From an uncultured Clostridia bacterium (GTDB taxonomy: Bacteria; Bacillota; Clostridia; Christensenellales; Christensenellaceae), in NCBI GenBank assembly GCA_944347775.1, contig CALVMT010000068.1:1-34320 (forward strand): a DNA stretch of 34,320 bases, given 5' to 3'. The position numbers were made by a program, and so were the translations under genes. Positions 1-6,873 of this stretch are shown here, in pieces (the stretch's first letter is position 1; each line of letters begins with the position of its first letter). The notes under the pieces were generated by a model. The model made no database searches and had not been told where the DNA came from. It saw only the letters and a list, made by a program, of their open reading frames with translations.

Positions 1-376
1 TATTTCCTTCCAAACCTTCTCTTGCCACTCCTTCAATGTCCTCAGTCGGTTTGTTCAAAAAGTTCTGTGCAGCCAGCTGCAATTTTCTCGGTTCATTGCT
101 AATTTTTACATTTACTGCCGCATCAACGTTAATATTAATATAATCGGCTGTCGGAACAGCATTTGACGTCTTAATATCAACAGGCATAAGGCGTAAGTTA
201 AGTTTATCCAACCGTTCCAAAAAAGGAACTTTCACACTTGCACGGCCAATAACTACTCGCGCATGTTTACGTAACCCGGAAATAATATAAGCCTGGTCCG
301 GCGGTGCCTTGACATAACCCATGCAAATAATAATCAACAAGATGACTGCCCCTACAATAATTCCTATTGTGCCCAT
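1..376 (-). CDS. Flotillin-family (SPFH) membrane protein, 5' part only
   Basis: The N-terminal 125 residues of a membrane scaffold protein that runs off the window's left edge. The protein begins MGTIGIIVGAVILLIII, one N-terminal hydrophobic segment, followed by an SPFH-type stretch with PPDQAYIISGLRKHARV and RASVKVPFLERLDKL, typical of YuaG/FloT-like flotillins. Flotillins assemble at the membrane in lipid-ordered microdomains and organise other membrane proteins. The ATG at 376 is preceded by a strong AGGAGGAAG ribosome site. Upstream, on the same strand, are a structured leader with an intrinsic terminator and a consensus promoter, so expression is probably attenuated. A NfeD-type partner gene, common beside flotillins, is not visible here. 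The SPFH assignment is solid; flotillin rather than another SPFH subfamily is likely. Confidence 0.85.
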   Translation of the reverse strand, partial: MGTIGIIVGAVILLIIICMGYVKAPPDQAYIISGLRKHARVVIGRASVKVPFLERLDKLNLRLMPVDIKTSNAVPTADYININVDAAVNVKISNEPRKLQLAAQNFLNKPTEDIEGVAREGLEGN

Positions 377-523
377 AATTTCTTCCTCCTAAAATATTTT
401 CCTTTTTTACTTTCTGTTTACTACTTACTACATTATACGACATCTATACTAATCATAGTATATTATTGTTTGCCGCGCAATACAAACCTCCTTTTTTTCC
501 AGATATTGTGATAAGCATAAAAA

Positions 524-562
524 AAGACTTTTACCGCGGCCACTTACCACAATAAAAGTCTT
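524..562 (-). terminator. Intrinsic terminator of the flotillin leader (attenuator)
   Basis: Read on minus, AAGACTTTTA (562-553) pairs perfectly with TAAAAGTCTT (533-524) and is followed by a run of seven T. The 5' arm of this stem is also the 3' end of the leader element upstream, so aptamer folding and terminator folding would compete. It lies about 150 nt before the flotillin start codon, the arrangement of a transcriptional riboswitch. Confidence 0.8.
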
Positions 563-648
563 GCTGTTTCATTCGATACGAGCAGTTGTGAACTGCTGAA
601 TTAGTCGGTTTCGAAATCACCTTTCGGTCATATCAGCTACTCCCTTTG
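551..648 (-). ncRNA. Candidate riboswitch, resembling the yybP-ykoY manganese class
   Basis: The predicted transcript starts AAAGGGAGTAGCTG (647-634) and closes with CAGCAAGACTTTT (566 downwards). GCTG and CAGC pair, and between them are two hairpins, GACC-GAAA-GGT and AGCAG-ttcacaa-CTGCT. A G-rich GGGAGTAGC 5' end and a GC(A)AGAC 3' end are hallmarks of the yybP-ykoY manganese riboswitch as I remember that family. The central conserved loops fit less clearly. The 3' strand overlaps the terminator stem at 524-562. Regulatory RNA is well supported by promoter, fold and attenuator; the ligand class is an inference. Confidence 0.55.
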
Positions 649-654
649 TATTTA

Positions 655-682
655 ATTATACTAAAAACAAGAAAAATGTCAA
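655..682 (-). promoter_or_regulatory. Consensus promoter for the flotillin leader
   Basis: On minus, TTGACA (682-677) and TATAAT (660-655) are separated by 16 bp; both boxes match the vegetative consensus exactly. The expected start near 648 coincides with the first bases of the leader element. Confidence 0.85.
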
Positions 683-686
683 GCAT

Positions 687-714
687 TTGCTTTTTTTTAT
701 AATCTTGCTATACT
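687..714 (+). promoter_or_regulatory. Probable promoter of the esterase-like gene
   Basis: TTGCTT (687-692) and TATACT (709-714) with a 16-bp spacer lie about 30 bp before the start codon at 744. The pair stands back to back with the flotillin promoter, so the two genes are divergently transcribed from one 60-bp region. Confidence 0.55.
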
Positions 715-743
715 TTTAACGCAAAGAAAGGAGCTAAACAGAC

Positions 744-1517
744 ATGGACGAAAAAATAATAATCCAACAGATTTCTGGCATTAACACTTGTATCTATGTT
801 TCTTCTGGGCAATCTACGATACAAAAAAGTATGCCTTGCATCTATATCGCAGGCGAAGAGGATATAAATCAAAACAAGGATTTAGTATGCTATATTGCAA
901 AAAAATTAGAGTTTCAAATCAGGCAAAATCACATTCCTCCAGTCGTCCTTGTCTGTCCAGCAGTTCGATCATGGAATGATTGTTATTCTCCGTGGCCTGT
1001 CAAATTAGGAAATACGAGTTTTTCTGGAAAGGCTTCAGATTATTTTTCTATAATCTTTCAAAAAATACAGCCTTATCTTCAAGTCAATTTCAATTGTGCT
1101 TATTTACCGGAAGAAACATTCTTCATTGGCTACTCCTTAGCTGGGCTTGCTGCACTGTATGGCTATTTTTCTCACCCATTTTTCGCCCATTGTGCCAGTG
1201 TTTCAGGCTCATTATGGTATCCTGGCTGGCTTCCATTCCTAGAAAAAAAATGTATGCAGTTAAATGATAGGCCCGGAAAAATTTATCTTTCGCTCGGAAA
1301 AAAAGAAATAAAAACACGTTCTCTTATGATGCGCGAAAATAAATCATGTTTAGAAAATACCTATGCGCTTTTGGCTGAAACTTTAGGGCAAAAGAATGTC
1401 TATATGGAATGGAATAACGGAAATCATTTCTATGAAATTCCGGAACGCCATCTCCGTGCGGTTTATTGGTTGTTGCAAAACTCTCTGATTTTTTATCCAT
1501 CATCCATTCATCAGTAA
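744..1517 (+). CDS. Predicted esterase, alpha/beta hydrolase fold
   Basis: A 257-residue cytoplasmic protein of the putative-esterase group (esterase D / enterobactin-esterase-like fold). The nucleophile elbow is FIGYSLAGL with Ser131, and a C-terminal NGNHFYEIP supplies the likely catalytic His228. The acidic partner was not assigned. There is no signal peptide. Related proteins hydrolyse small carboxyl esters or siderophore esters; the substrate here cannot be told from sequence. An AAAGGAG ribosome site (727-733) precedes the ATG at 744. It is a single gene on plus, divergent from flotillin and convergent with the radical SAM gene, whose stop lies 15 bp beyond. Confidence 0.75.
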   Translation: MDEKIIIQQISGINTCIYVSSGQSTIQKSMPCIYIAGEEDINQNKDLVCYIAKKLEFQIRQNHIPPVVLVCPAVRSWNDCYSPWPVKLGNTSFSGKASDYFSIIFQKIQPYLQVNFNCAYLPEETFFIGYSLAGLAALYGYFSHPFFAHCASVSGSLWYPGWLPFLEKKCMQLNDRPGKIYLSLGKKEIKTRSLMMRENKSCLENTYALLAETLGQKNVYMEWNNGNHFYEIPERHLRAVYWLLQNSLIFYPSSIHQ

Positions 1518-1531
1518 TAAAAGATTATATT

Positions 1532-2443
1532 TTACAGGATAAACCACTGTCCTTGTATAATATTATCCTTTTCAAAAAAAAGATGGATCTGATTTAAGAC
1601 CTTTTTTTTATTCGTACTCCACAACGGAGCAATTAATTTTGACTTTTGCCCATCCCCTGTCAAGCGATGAATAACCATATGGGGCGGCAATATGCGGATG
1701 CAGTCCTCTAAAAGATGAATATATTGTTCCATTTCCAATACAGAAAACTTTCCTGCCATATAATCGGACGCCAAATCTGTTCCTCGAAGAACATGTAGCA
1801 ACTGTAATTTTATTCCATCTGCTCCGCTTGCAGCAATATATTGCGCTGTACGACATATCATTTGCCGTGTTTCTCCAGGCAACCCTAAAATCATATGCAC
1901 CACTGTTGAAATGCCAAGATCTTTTAATTGTTTTACTGCCGTGTCGAATACACAAAGTGGATATGCCCGGCGAATATAGTGTGCTGTCTGGTCATGAATT
2001 GTCTGTAATCCCAATTCTACAAACACTGGTTTTATCGCATTCAATCTTGAAAGCAAAGATAAAACTTCATCCGGCAGGCAATCCGGTCGTGTAGCAATTG
2101 AAATTGCGCAAATATCATTGCGGGAAATAATCGGGAAAAAAATTTTTTGCAAATGCTCTATAGAAGCATAAGTATTAGTATAGCTTTGAAAATAAGCTAT
2201 AAAAGAAGTATCCGCTGTCAGTTTTTGTTTCACTCGCTGTTTTGCCAATGCAATTTGCTTATCTAAACTTTCTTGTCTTTGTACACTAAAAGCGCCTGAG
2301 CCGCCATCACAAAAAATACATCCTCTTTTGCCCAAAGTTCCATCGCGATTTGGGCAGGTCATCCCCGCGTCTAAACAAAGTTTATATACTTTTTTTCCAA
2401 ATTTTTCTTTCATTGCTTGATTAAAGCTTAAATATCTTTGCAT
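1532..2443 (-). CDS. Radical SAM protein, YhcC/YtqA type (TIGR01212)
   Basis: A 303-residue radical SAM enzyme. Cys30, Cys42 and Cys45 (TCPNRDG...RGCIFCDGG) form the widely spaced cluster motif of the TIGR01212 family rather than the classic CX3CX2C. Later motifs, such as ISIATRPDCL and GLQTIHDQTAHYIRR, match the conserved core of E. coli YhcC and B. subtilis YtqA. The length is normal for the family. The role of this family is not settled; a link to modification of RNA or protein has been suggested only by similarity. The start ATG at 2443 has an AAGG ribosome site. It is divergent from the Spo0A-like gene. Confidence 0.85.
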   Translation of the reverse strand: MQRYLSFNQAMKEKFGKKVYKLCLDAGMTCPNRDGTLGKRGCIFCDGGSGAFSVQRQESLDKQIALAKQRVKQKLTADTSFIAYFQSYTNTYASIEHLQKIFFPIISRNDICAISIATRPDCLPDEVLSLLSRLNAIKPVFVELGLQTIHDQTAHYIRRAYPLCVFDTAVKQLKDLGISTVVHMILGLPGETRQMICRTAQYIAASGADGIKLQLLHVLRGTDLASDYMAGKFSVLEMEQYIHLLEDCIRILPPHMVIHRLTGDGQKSKLIAPLWSTNKKKVLNQIHLFFEKDNIIQGQWFIL

Positions 2444-2569
2444 AACCTTGCTCTCAGTATATTAATTGTTTTTTTATCGGAAAATGTCTATTTTTGTAGT
2501 ATTTTTTTATGATATTATTTTTCTATTATATGATAAAGAAAATAACACCATGTGAGGGTAATAAAGCTT

Positions 2570-2935
2570 ATGATCGATATCAATTTCATTCTGCGTAAAC
2601 TTGGATTACATGCAAAGCTAAAAGGATATCATTTCTTCTCGACTGCTGTCCTGCTTATTCTTCAAAATGAAGATTACATGTTCGGGTTAACTAAAAGTTT
2701 GTATCCTGAAATCGCTAAACAGTATCACACCTCACCAAGCTGTGTAGACCGAAATTTGCGAACGGCTGTTCAAATTATTTGGGAACGCGGAAATATTTCC
2801 TTTCTACAGGAAATAGCTGGTTATGAGTTTTTATATAAACCAACAACCAGCGAAATGTTAGATATTCTTGTTTCCTACTGTCAATCACAACAACAAACAC
2901 ATCCGTCCAAAAAACATACAGTCTCTAAAAAATAA
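2570..2935 (+). CDS. Stand-alone Spo0A C-terminal DNA-binding domain protein
   Basis: About 121 residues that match the Spo0A effector domain from end to end: IDINFILRKLGLHAKLKGY (helix A region), LYPEIAKQYHTSPSCVDRNLR (the helix-turn-helix, where Spo0A has YP.IA..F.TT.S.VERAIR), then IIWERGNIS and a GYEF...PTTSE tail like Spo0A's GY....KPTNSEF. There is no receiver domain, so it cannot be controlled by phosphorylation as Spo0A is. The ATG at 2570 was chosen over the GTG at 2552 because the GAGG ribosome site (2554-2557) lies inside the longer form. It probably binds DNA at 0A-box-like sites, perhaps competing with Spo0A; that role is inferred. Confidence 0.8.
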   Translation: MIDINFILRKLGLHAKLKGYHFFSTAVLLILQNEDYMFGLTKSLYPEIAKQYHTSPSCVDRNLRTAVQIIWERGNISFLQEIAGYEFLYKPTTSEMLDILVSYCQSQQQTHPSKKHTVSKK

Positions 2936-2942
2936 GCTTACT

Positions 2943-2961
2943 GCATTTGATTTTCAAATGC
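2943..2961. other. Short perfect hairpin after the Spo0A-like gene
   Basis: GCATTTGA and TCAAATGC form an 8-bp stem with a 3-base loop between two convergent genes. Neither strand has a T-run directly after it, so it is at best a weak terminator. Confidence 0.35.
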
Positions 2962-2990
2962 AAGAAAACTTGTTTATGACATAGATGGAC

Positions 2991-3089
2991 TTAATGATTT
3001 AGGTATCGTTTTAATCGTGACTTACATAAATGTTTTATCCATTGAGTCAACGCAAAGACTCCAAGAGCTAAGATAGTTGCCTGAATCAT
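2991..3089 (-). CDS. 32-residue single-span membrane micropeptide
   Basis: A short reading frame starts 23 nt after the ZIP transporter stop. It encodes MIQATILALGVFALTQ, a hydrophobic segment long enough to span the membrane, followed by a basic tail (KHLCKSRLKRYLNH). The ribosome site AGGAAG, six bases before the ATG, is among the better ones nearby. Position and strand suggest co-transcription with the metal transporter. I do not recognise the peptide. It could be a small partner of the transporter, a type I toxin-like peptide, or a chance frame; the good ribosome site and operon position favour a real gene. Confidence 0.5.
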   Translation of the reverse strand: MIQATILALGVFALTQWIKHLCKSRLKRYLNH

Positions 3090-3112
3090 TAGAACTTCCT
3101 TTCAACTTGTTT

Positions 3113-3904
3113 TTATCCCAAAGCAACATCAAGTATCATCATAACCAGAAATCCTATTGCAACACCTATTGTGCCAAAATTAAAATGTTTTTCAAAATGT
3201 GCAGATGGGATTAATTCTTCTACAACAACGTAAAACATTGCTCCAGCGGCAAAAGAGAGTAACCACGGCATAATCGTTTTTATACTCCCGGCCACCAGCA
3301 CAGTTAGTATGCCAAAAATCGGTTCAACAATACCGGAAGCGCAGCCATATAAAAATGCTTTTCCAGAAGAAATCCCATTTTGCCTCAACGGAAGTGAAAT
3401 TGCCGCACCTTCAGGGAAATTTTGTATTCCAATGCCAAGAGCCAATGTCATTGCAGAGGTGTATAAAGCCATATCTTGTGCTCCCCCTTGCAATGCTAAT
3501 GCGCAAGATAATCCTACAGCCATTCCTTCAGGTATGTTATGCAGTGTTACTGCAAGCATCATCATCACCGAGCGATGCCACGAAAGATTTTCGTTTTCAT
3601 TTTTGGCAAAACGCAAACGATACATAACCCAATCCAAAAGCATAATAAATATAATGCCCATGATCATTCCGCCGGCAGCGGGGATCCACCCGTTTATTCC
3701 ATATTCCTCTGCTTCTTCTATAGCCGGGATAAGTAAACTCCATATCAAAGCCGCTATCATTACACCAGCTGCAAAACCCAAAAAAATTCGATTTAGCTTT
3801 TCACTAATATTTTTTCGAAAGAAAAAAACGGTTGCCGAACCTAATGTCGTCATCAAAAATGTAAATCCAGTCCCAACCGCAGCCCATAAAATTATTTCCT
3901 GCAT
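3113..3904 (-). CDS. ZIP-family divalent metal transporter (ZupT/GufA-like)
   Basis: A 263-residue integral membrane protein with about eight hydrophobic segments. It carries the signature of bacterial ZIP importers: HNIPEGMAVGLS in the fourth segment and QNFPEGAAISLPL in the fifth, whose His and Glu residues form the metal path, plus EELIPSAH late in the protein. It should take up zinc, iron or manganese; specificity cannot be read. The loop between segments 3 and 4 is short and lacks the His-rich run seen in some relatives. The gene follows a promoter with a palindrome at the start site and is followed by a micropeptide gene. Confidence 0.9.
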   Translation of the reverse strand: MQEIILWAAVGTGFTFLMTTLGSATVFFFRKNISEKLNRIFLGFAAGVMIAALIWSLLIPAIEEAEEYGINGWIPAAGGMIMGIIFIMLLDWVMYRLRFAKNENENLSWHRSVMMMLAVTLHNIPEGMAVGLSCALALQGGAQDMALYTSAMTLALGIGIQNFPEGAAISLPLRQNGISSGKAFLYGCASGIVEPIFGILTVLVAGSIKTIMPWLLSFAAGAMFYVVVEELIPSAHFEKHFNFGTIGVAIGFLVMMILDVALG

Positions 3905-3922
3905 TTAAGTATCCTTTCATAG

Positions 3923-3938
3923 GTTAGCATTTGCTAAC
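3923..3938. promoter_or_regulatory. Palindromic candidate operator of the ZIP gene
   Basis: GTTAGCA-TT-TGCTAAC is a perfect 7-2-7 inverted repeat. It lies just downstream of the predicted -10 box and before the ribosome site, over the expected start of transcription. This position suits repression by a metal-sensing dimer. The GGTTAG half resembles DtxR-family half-sites, though the spacing differs. Confidence 0.6.
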
Positions 3939-3945
3939 TAATATT

Positions 3946-3974
3946 ATTTTACGATAAATTTGTTTGTAATACAA
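3946..3974 (-). promoter_or_regulatory. Promoter of the ZIP transporter gene
   Basis: On minus, TTGTAT (3974-3969), 17 bp, then TAAAAT (3951-3946). The palindrome at 3923-3938 begins about 8 bp past the -10 box. Confidence 0.6.
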
Positions 3975-3986
3975 GCTTTTTTTTCA

Positions 3987-4003
3987 GGGGCATGAAATGC
4001 CCC
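3987..4003. other. GC-rich hairpin at the lysozyme 3' end
   Basis: GGGGCAT-GAA-ATGCCCC, a 7-bp perfect stem just after the lysozyme stop codon. On the lysozyme strand it is followed by an A-run rather than a T-run, so it is not a standard intrinsic terminator for that gene, but it could protect the 3' end of the message. Confidence 0.4.
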
Positions 4004-4008
4004 CTTAT

Positions 4009-5025
4009 TTAACCAGGTATTTTAAGCGTCTCACCTACATAAATGAGATTTGGGTTTTTAATTTGATTTAAATTAGTCAAATACTGAATCGTTGTATTAT
4101 ATCTTTTTGCAATAGAATATAACGTATCGCCGGCTTTAACTGTATAGTATAAATAATCTCCTTCTTTTTGTGCCGGGATTTTTAATATCTCTCCGACATA
4201 AATTAAATTAGGATTTTTCAATTCATTAAGAGATACGATTTCTTCAACAGTAGTATCAAATTGGATTGCCAATCGATATAACGTATCTCCTTTGCGTACA
4301 GTATAAAGAATAAACTGTTCCGGCGGATTATCATCACTATAGAGTAGGACGCCTTGTGTAAAGCGATCTAAATCTACATCTCCGGAAATTCCTGAGACTC
4401 TCCCGGTATTGCTATATTGAAAGCCGACCCAGAAACTCCACGGCCCCTGAGGTACATTCGGTTCATCTACACCGTAATTTGCTACCCAGAGTCCGTAGTT
4501 TCCAAATTCCGAACTCCAAATATGGCTTGCCGCATAAGCATCTGTATAAATAATAGGCTTTACACCGATCAATTTCTCTAATTCCTGCATAAATGCAATT
4601 CCAATTTGATTAATTTGCTCTCGAGACATCCCTTTTAGTTGTTCAAAATCCATTGCAGGACGGCAATCAGCGGATTCATCTTTAATTAATTCATAAAAGA
4701 ATTGTGCCTGCTGCTGCGCCTCTTGTACGTTTTTCGCAGTTACAAACAAATAAAAACCATAATGAAGGCCAGCTTCTTTTGCTTTTTTTGCATTTTCTCT
4801 AAAATAGGGGTCTTCATAATCAGCACCCTCTCCTGCTCGAATATAAACAATCTCAACGCCTGATTCTTTTAGTTTATTAAAATCGACGTCTCCTTGATAT
4901 CGACTGACATCAATTCCGGCGTATTGTTCTCCTTCTTGCGACTCCAATGCATATACCGGTATCATAAACATACTAAAACATAGCAAAATTGCTAAACATA
5001 TAGCAATTCCCTGTTTTTTCTTCAT
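4009..5025 (-). CDS. Secreted GH25 lysozyme with two C-terminal LysM domains
   Basis: A 338-residue peptidoglycan hydrolase. A signal peptide (MKKKQ, hydrophobic core to about residue 22, likely cut after VYA26) sends it out of the cell. Residues 33-228 form the GH25 muramidase barrel: GIDVSRYQG with Asp39 and AMDFEQ with Asp126 and Glu128, the usual catalytic residues. Two LysM repeats at about 240-284 and 294-337 ([20 protein letters not shown], both ending in [13 protein letters not shown]) bind glycan. It should cut the NAM-NAG bond in wall turnover, division or spore-related lysis. The start is supported by AAAGGAGGAG before the ATG. It is transcribed alone. Confidence 0.93.
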   Translation of the reverse strand: MKKKQGIAICLAILLCFSMFMIPVYALESQEGEQYAGIDVSRYQGDVDFNKLKESGVEIVYIRAGEGADYEDPYFRENAKKAKEAGLHYGFYLFVTAKNVQEAQQQAQFFYELIKDESADCRPAMDFEQLKGMSREQINQIGIAFMQELEKLIGVKPIIYTDAYAASHIWSSEFGNYGLWVANYGVDEPNVPQGPWSFWVGFQYSNTGRVSGISGDVDLDRFTQGVLLYSDDNPPEQFILYTVRKGDTLYRLAIQFDTTVEEIVSLNELKNPNLIYVGEILKIPAQKEGDYLYYTVKAGDTLYSIAKRYNTTIQYLTNLNQIKNPNLIYVGETLKIPG

Positions 5026-5225
5026 ATGAACTACTCCTCCTTTACATTTTTATAGTATGCAAAATGCAGTAAAGAGTGTGTATATACATTAATTTATTTG
5101 ATAATAATATGTCGATTTTCAAGCATTAAAAAGACATAAATTAATTAAAAAATTAATAACTATTCATATCATTTTCCAAATTGATATCCGCTATCCATTT
5201 CTAAAAAATATAATATTTACACCAA

Positions 5226-5256
5226 TAAAAAAGGAGCATTTGTAATGCTCCTTAAA
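5226..5256 (-). terminator. Terminator of the fatty-acid operon
   Basis: On minus, AAGGAGCATT-ACA-AATGCTCCTT, a 10-bp perfect stem followed by TTTTTTATT, 17 nt after the degV stop. It is a strong intrinsic terminator that sets the 3' end of the operon after degV and thus includes degV in it. Confidence 0.9.
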
Positions 5257-5269
5257 ATGTAATAATATA

Positions 5270-6097
5270 TCATTCTGATCTTTTTTCGATCCAGGAAACA
5301 CCGATTGCACTATCTCCAAGGTGAATCCCAAGAACCGGTCCTAATCGCATTTCCTCAATAGGACAACTGCAATGTACTGACAGGCTTTCTCTCAACATAG
5401 TCTCAATCATACTGTTACCATATACAGATACAATAATTTTTTCTGCATCCGGCGGCACTTCTTTTATTATTTTGCGAACACGTTCGCGTGTCCCCTGCGC
5501 GGTTCCAATTGCCATAATAGTTCCTTCGCGCAAACGTAATATTGGTTTTATATTGAGAATCGTACTGACAGACAATTTAACCGCACCCAATCGACCACTG
5601 CGCCGCAACGGTGTCATATCATCTACTGAAAAAACAGTATGCACTTTATCTCTGATCGTACGCACATATTCTGCTGCCTGCTGTAATCCCATTCCGTTAG
5701 ATACTGCTATTTTAGCCTGCTCTAGCAATAACTTTAACTGACCGGCTGTCGCAAGGGAATCAACGACTTCGATACCTTTATCTTCCATAGTTTGCGCGCA
5801 AACCCACGCGTTATTATACATTCCGCTTAACCGTGAGGACATTGTAATACATAATATTTCATACCCTTGGTTGCGCAGATTGTGAAATACTTTTAAAAAT
5901 GAATCTAATGGAGCCTGAGATGTATGCCCTGCTTCACCATTGCGTATCATTGGGGTAATGTCTTTGTTTTCATCAGAAAATTTTTCCGAATGTTCTTCTG
6001 AACGTATACTGTATAACAACGGAACATAATGTATATTCCAATCTTTTGCTTCCTGACGAGTAAGATAAGCTGAACTATCCGTAACTATTGCAATCAC
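5270..6097 (-). CDS. DegV-family fatty-acid-binding protein (FakB-like)
   Basis: A 275-residue DegV protein: N-terminal IVTDSSAYLT, then GHTSQAPLDSF, ITMSSRLSGMYNNA and the C-terminal domain with GPVLGIHLGDSAIGV. DegV proteins bind one fatty acid in a buried pocket; in the FakAB pathway the FakB subunit presents it to the kinase FakA for entry into phospholipid. The GTG start has a GGGGG ribosome site and lies 5 nt after the accA stop, and the operon terminator comes after it, so it is the last gene of the fatty-acid operon. That supports a lipid role. No fakA is in the window. Confidence 0.88.
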   Translation of the reverse strand: MIAIVTDSSAYLTRQEAKDWNIHYVPLLYSIRSEEHSEKFSDENKDITPMIRNGEAGHTSQAPLDSFLKVFHNLRNQGYEILCITMSSRLSGMYNNAWVCAQTMEDKGIEVVDSLATAGQLKLLLEQAKIAVSNGMGLQQAAEYVRTIRDKVHTVFSVDDMTPLRRSGRLGAVKLSVSTILNIKPILRLREGTIMAIGTAQGTRERVRKIIKEVPPDAEKIIVSVYGNSMIETMLRESLSVHCSCPIEEMRLGPVLGIHLGDSAIGVSWIEKRSE

Positions 6098-6102
6098 AAG
6101 TT

Positions 6103-6873
6103 TTATCCCCCAATTTTTCGAAATCTAGCATAACGCTCTTGTACTAACTGCGAAGTATCTTTTCGACACAGTGCACTAAAAGTTTCATATAATATAGATT
6201 CTATTTCTGCATATACTTGTGAAAAATCCTCTTTTTCTGAAATTATGCGTTCAATAACTCCTAGAGCCAAAAGATCATCAGCAGTAATTTTTAAACTTTC
6301 TGCTGCTTCACGTGTCTTAGAAATATCTTTCCAAATAATGCTTGCTGCACCTTCAGGCGAAATAACTGAATAAACCGCATTCTCCAACATCCACACTTGA
6401 TTGGCAACAGCAAGAGCCAATGCTCCTCCGCTTCCGCCTTCCCCAATAAATAATGAGATAATTGGCGTTTTCAAGGCCATCATTGCCATTAAATTATCAG
6501 CAATAGCCATTCCCTGACCACGTTCTTCTGCACCGATTCCGCAATAAGCTCCCGCCGTATCAACGATACAAAATACAGGACGATGAAATTTCTCTGCCTG
6601 TTTCATCAGACGCAAAGCCTTACGATAACCCTCCGGATGGGCAGAACCAAAATTTCGCGCTATTTTTTCTTCAGTATCTCCACCTTTTTCAAGCCCAATC
6701 ACTGTAACGGGAATATCCCGCAACCACGCAATACCTCCAACTACCGCACGATCATCGCCGTATGCACGGTCTCCGGAAAGTTCAATAAAATCGTCAAATA
6801 TTTGTTTAATAAAAGAAAGTGCTGTTGGCCGCCCATTGGCCCGCGCCTGCATCAGGTGTTCATATGCTCCCAT
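6103..6873 (-). CDS. accA: Acetyl-CoA carboxylase carboxyltransferase, alpha subunit
   Basis: With AccD it moves the carboxyl group from biotin to acetyl-CoA to make malonyl-CoA, the committed step of fatty-acid synthesis. The 256 residues show the crotonase-like core of AccA: RAYGDDRAVVGGIAWL, GLEKGGDTEEKI.RNFGSAHPEGYRKALRLM, DTAGAYCGIGAEERGQ and GEGGSGGALAL. It is shorter than the E. coli protein because it lacks the N-terminal helical extension; this is usual in Clostridia. The gene overlaps the end of accD by 14 bases, and its own ribosome site AGGGGG lies inside accD, which suggests coupled translation at the 1:1 ratio the complex needs. Confidence 0.96.
   Translation of the reverse strand: MGAYEHLMQARANGRPTALSFIKQIFDDFIELSGDRAYGDDRAVVGGIAWLRDIPVTVIGLEKGGDTEEKIARNFGSAHPEGYRKALRLMKQAEKFHRPVFCIVDTAGAYCGIGAEERGQGMAIADNLMAMMALKTPIISLFIGEGGSGGALALAVANQVWMLENAVYSVISPEGAASIIWKDISKTREAAESLKITADDLLALGVIERIISEKEDFSQVYAEIESILYETFSALCRKDTSQLVQERYARFRKIGG

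Noticed and set aside
3309-3908. Long plus-strand frame opposite the ZIP gene
   Set aside because: A shadow of the ZIP coding sequence; low-complexity composition and no ribosome site.
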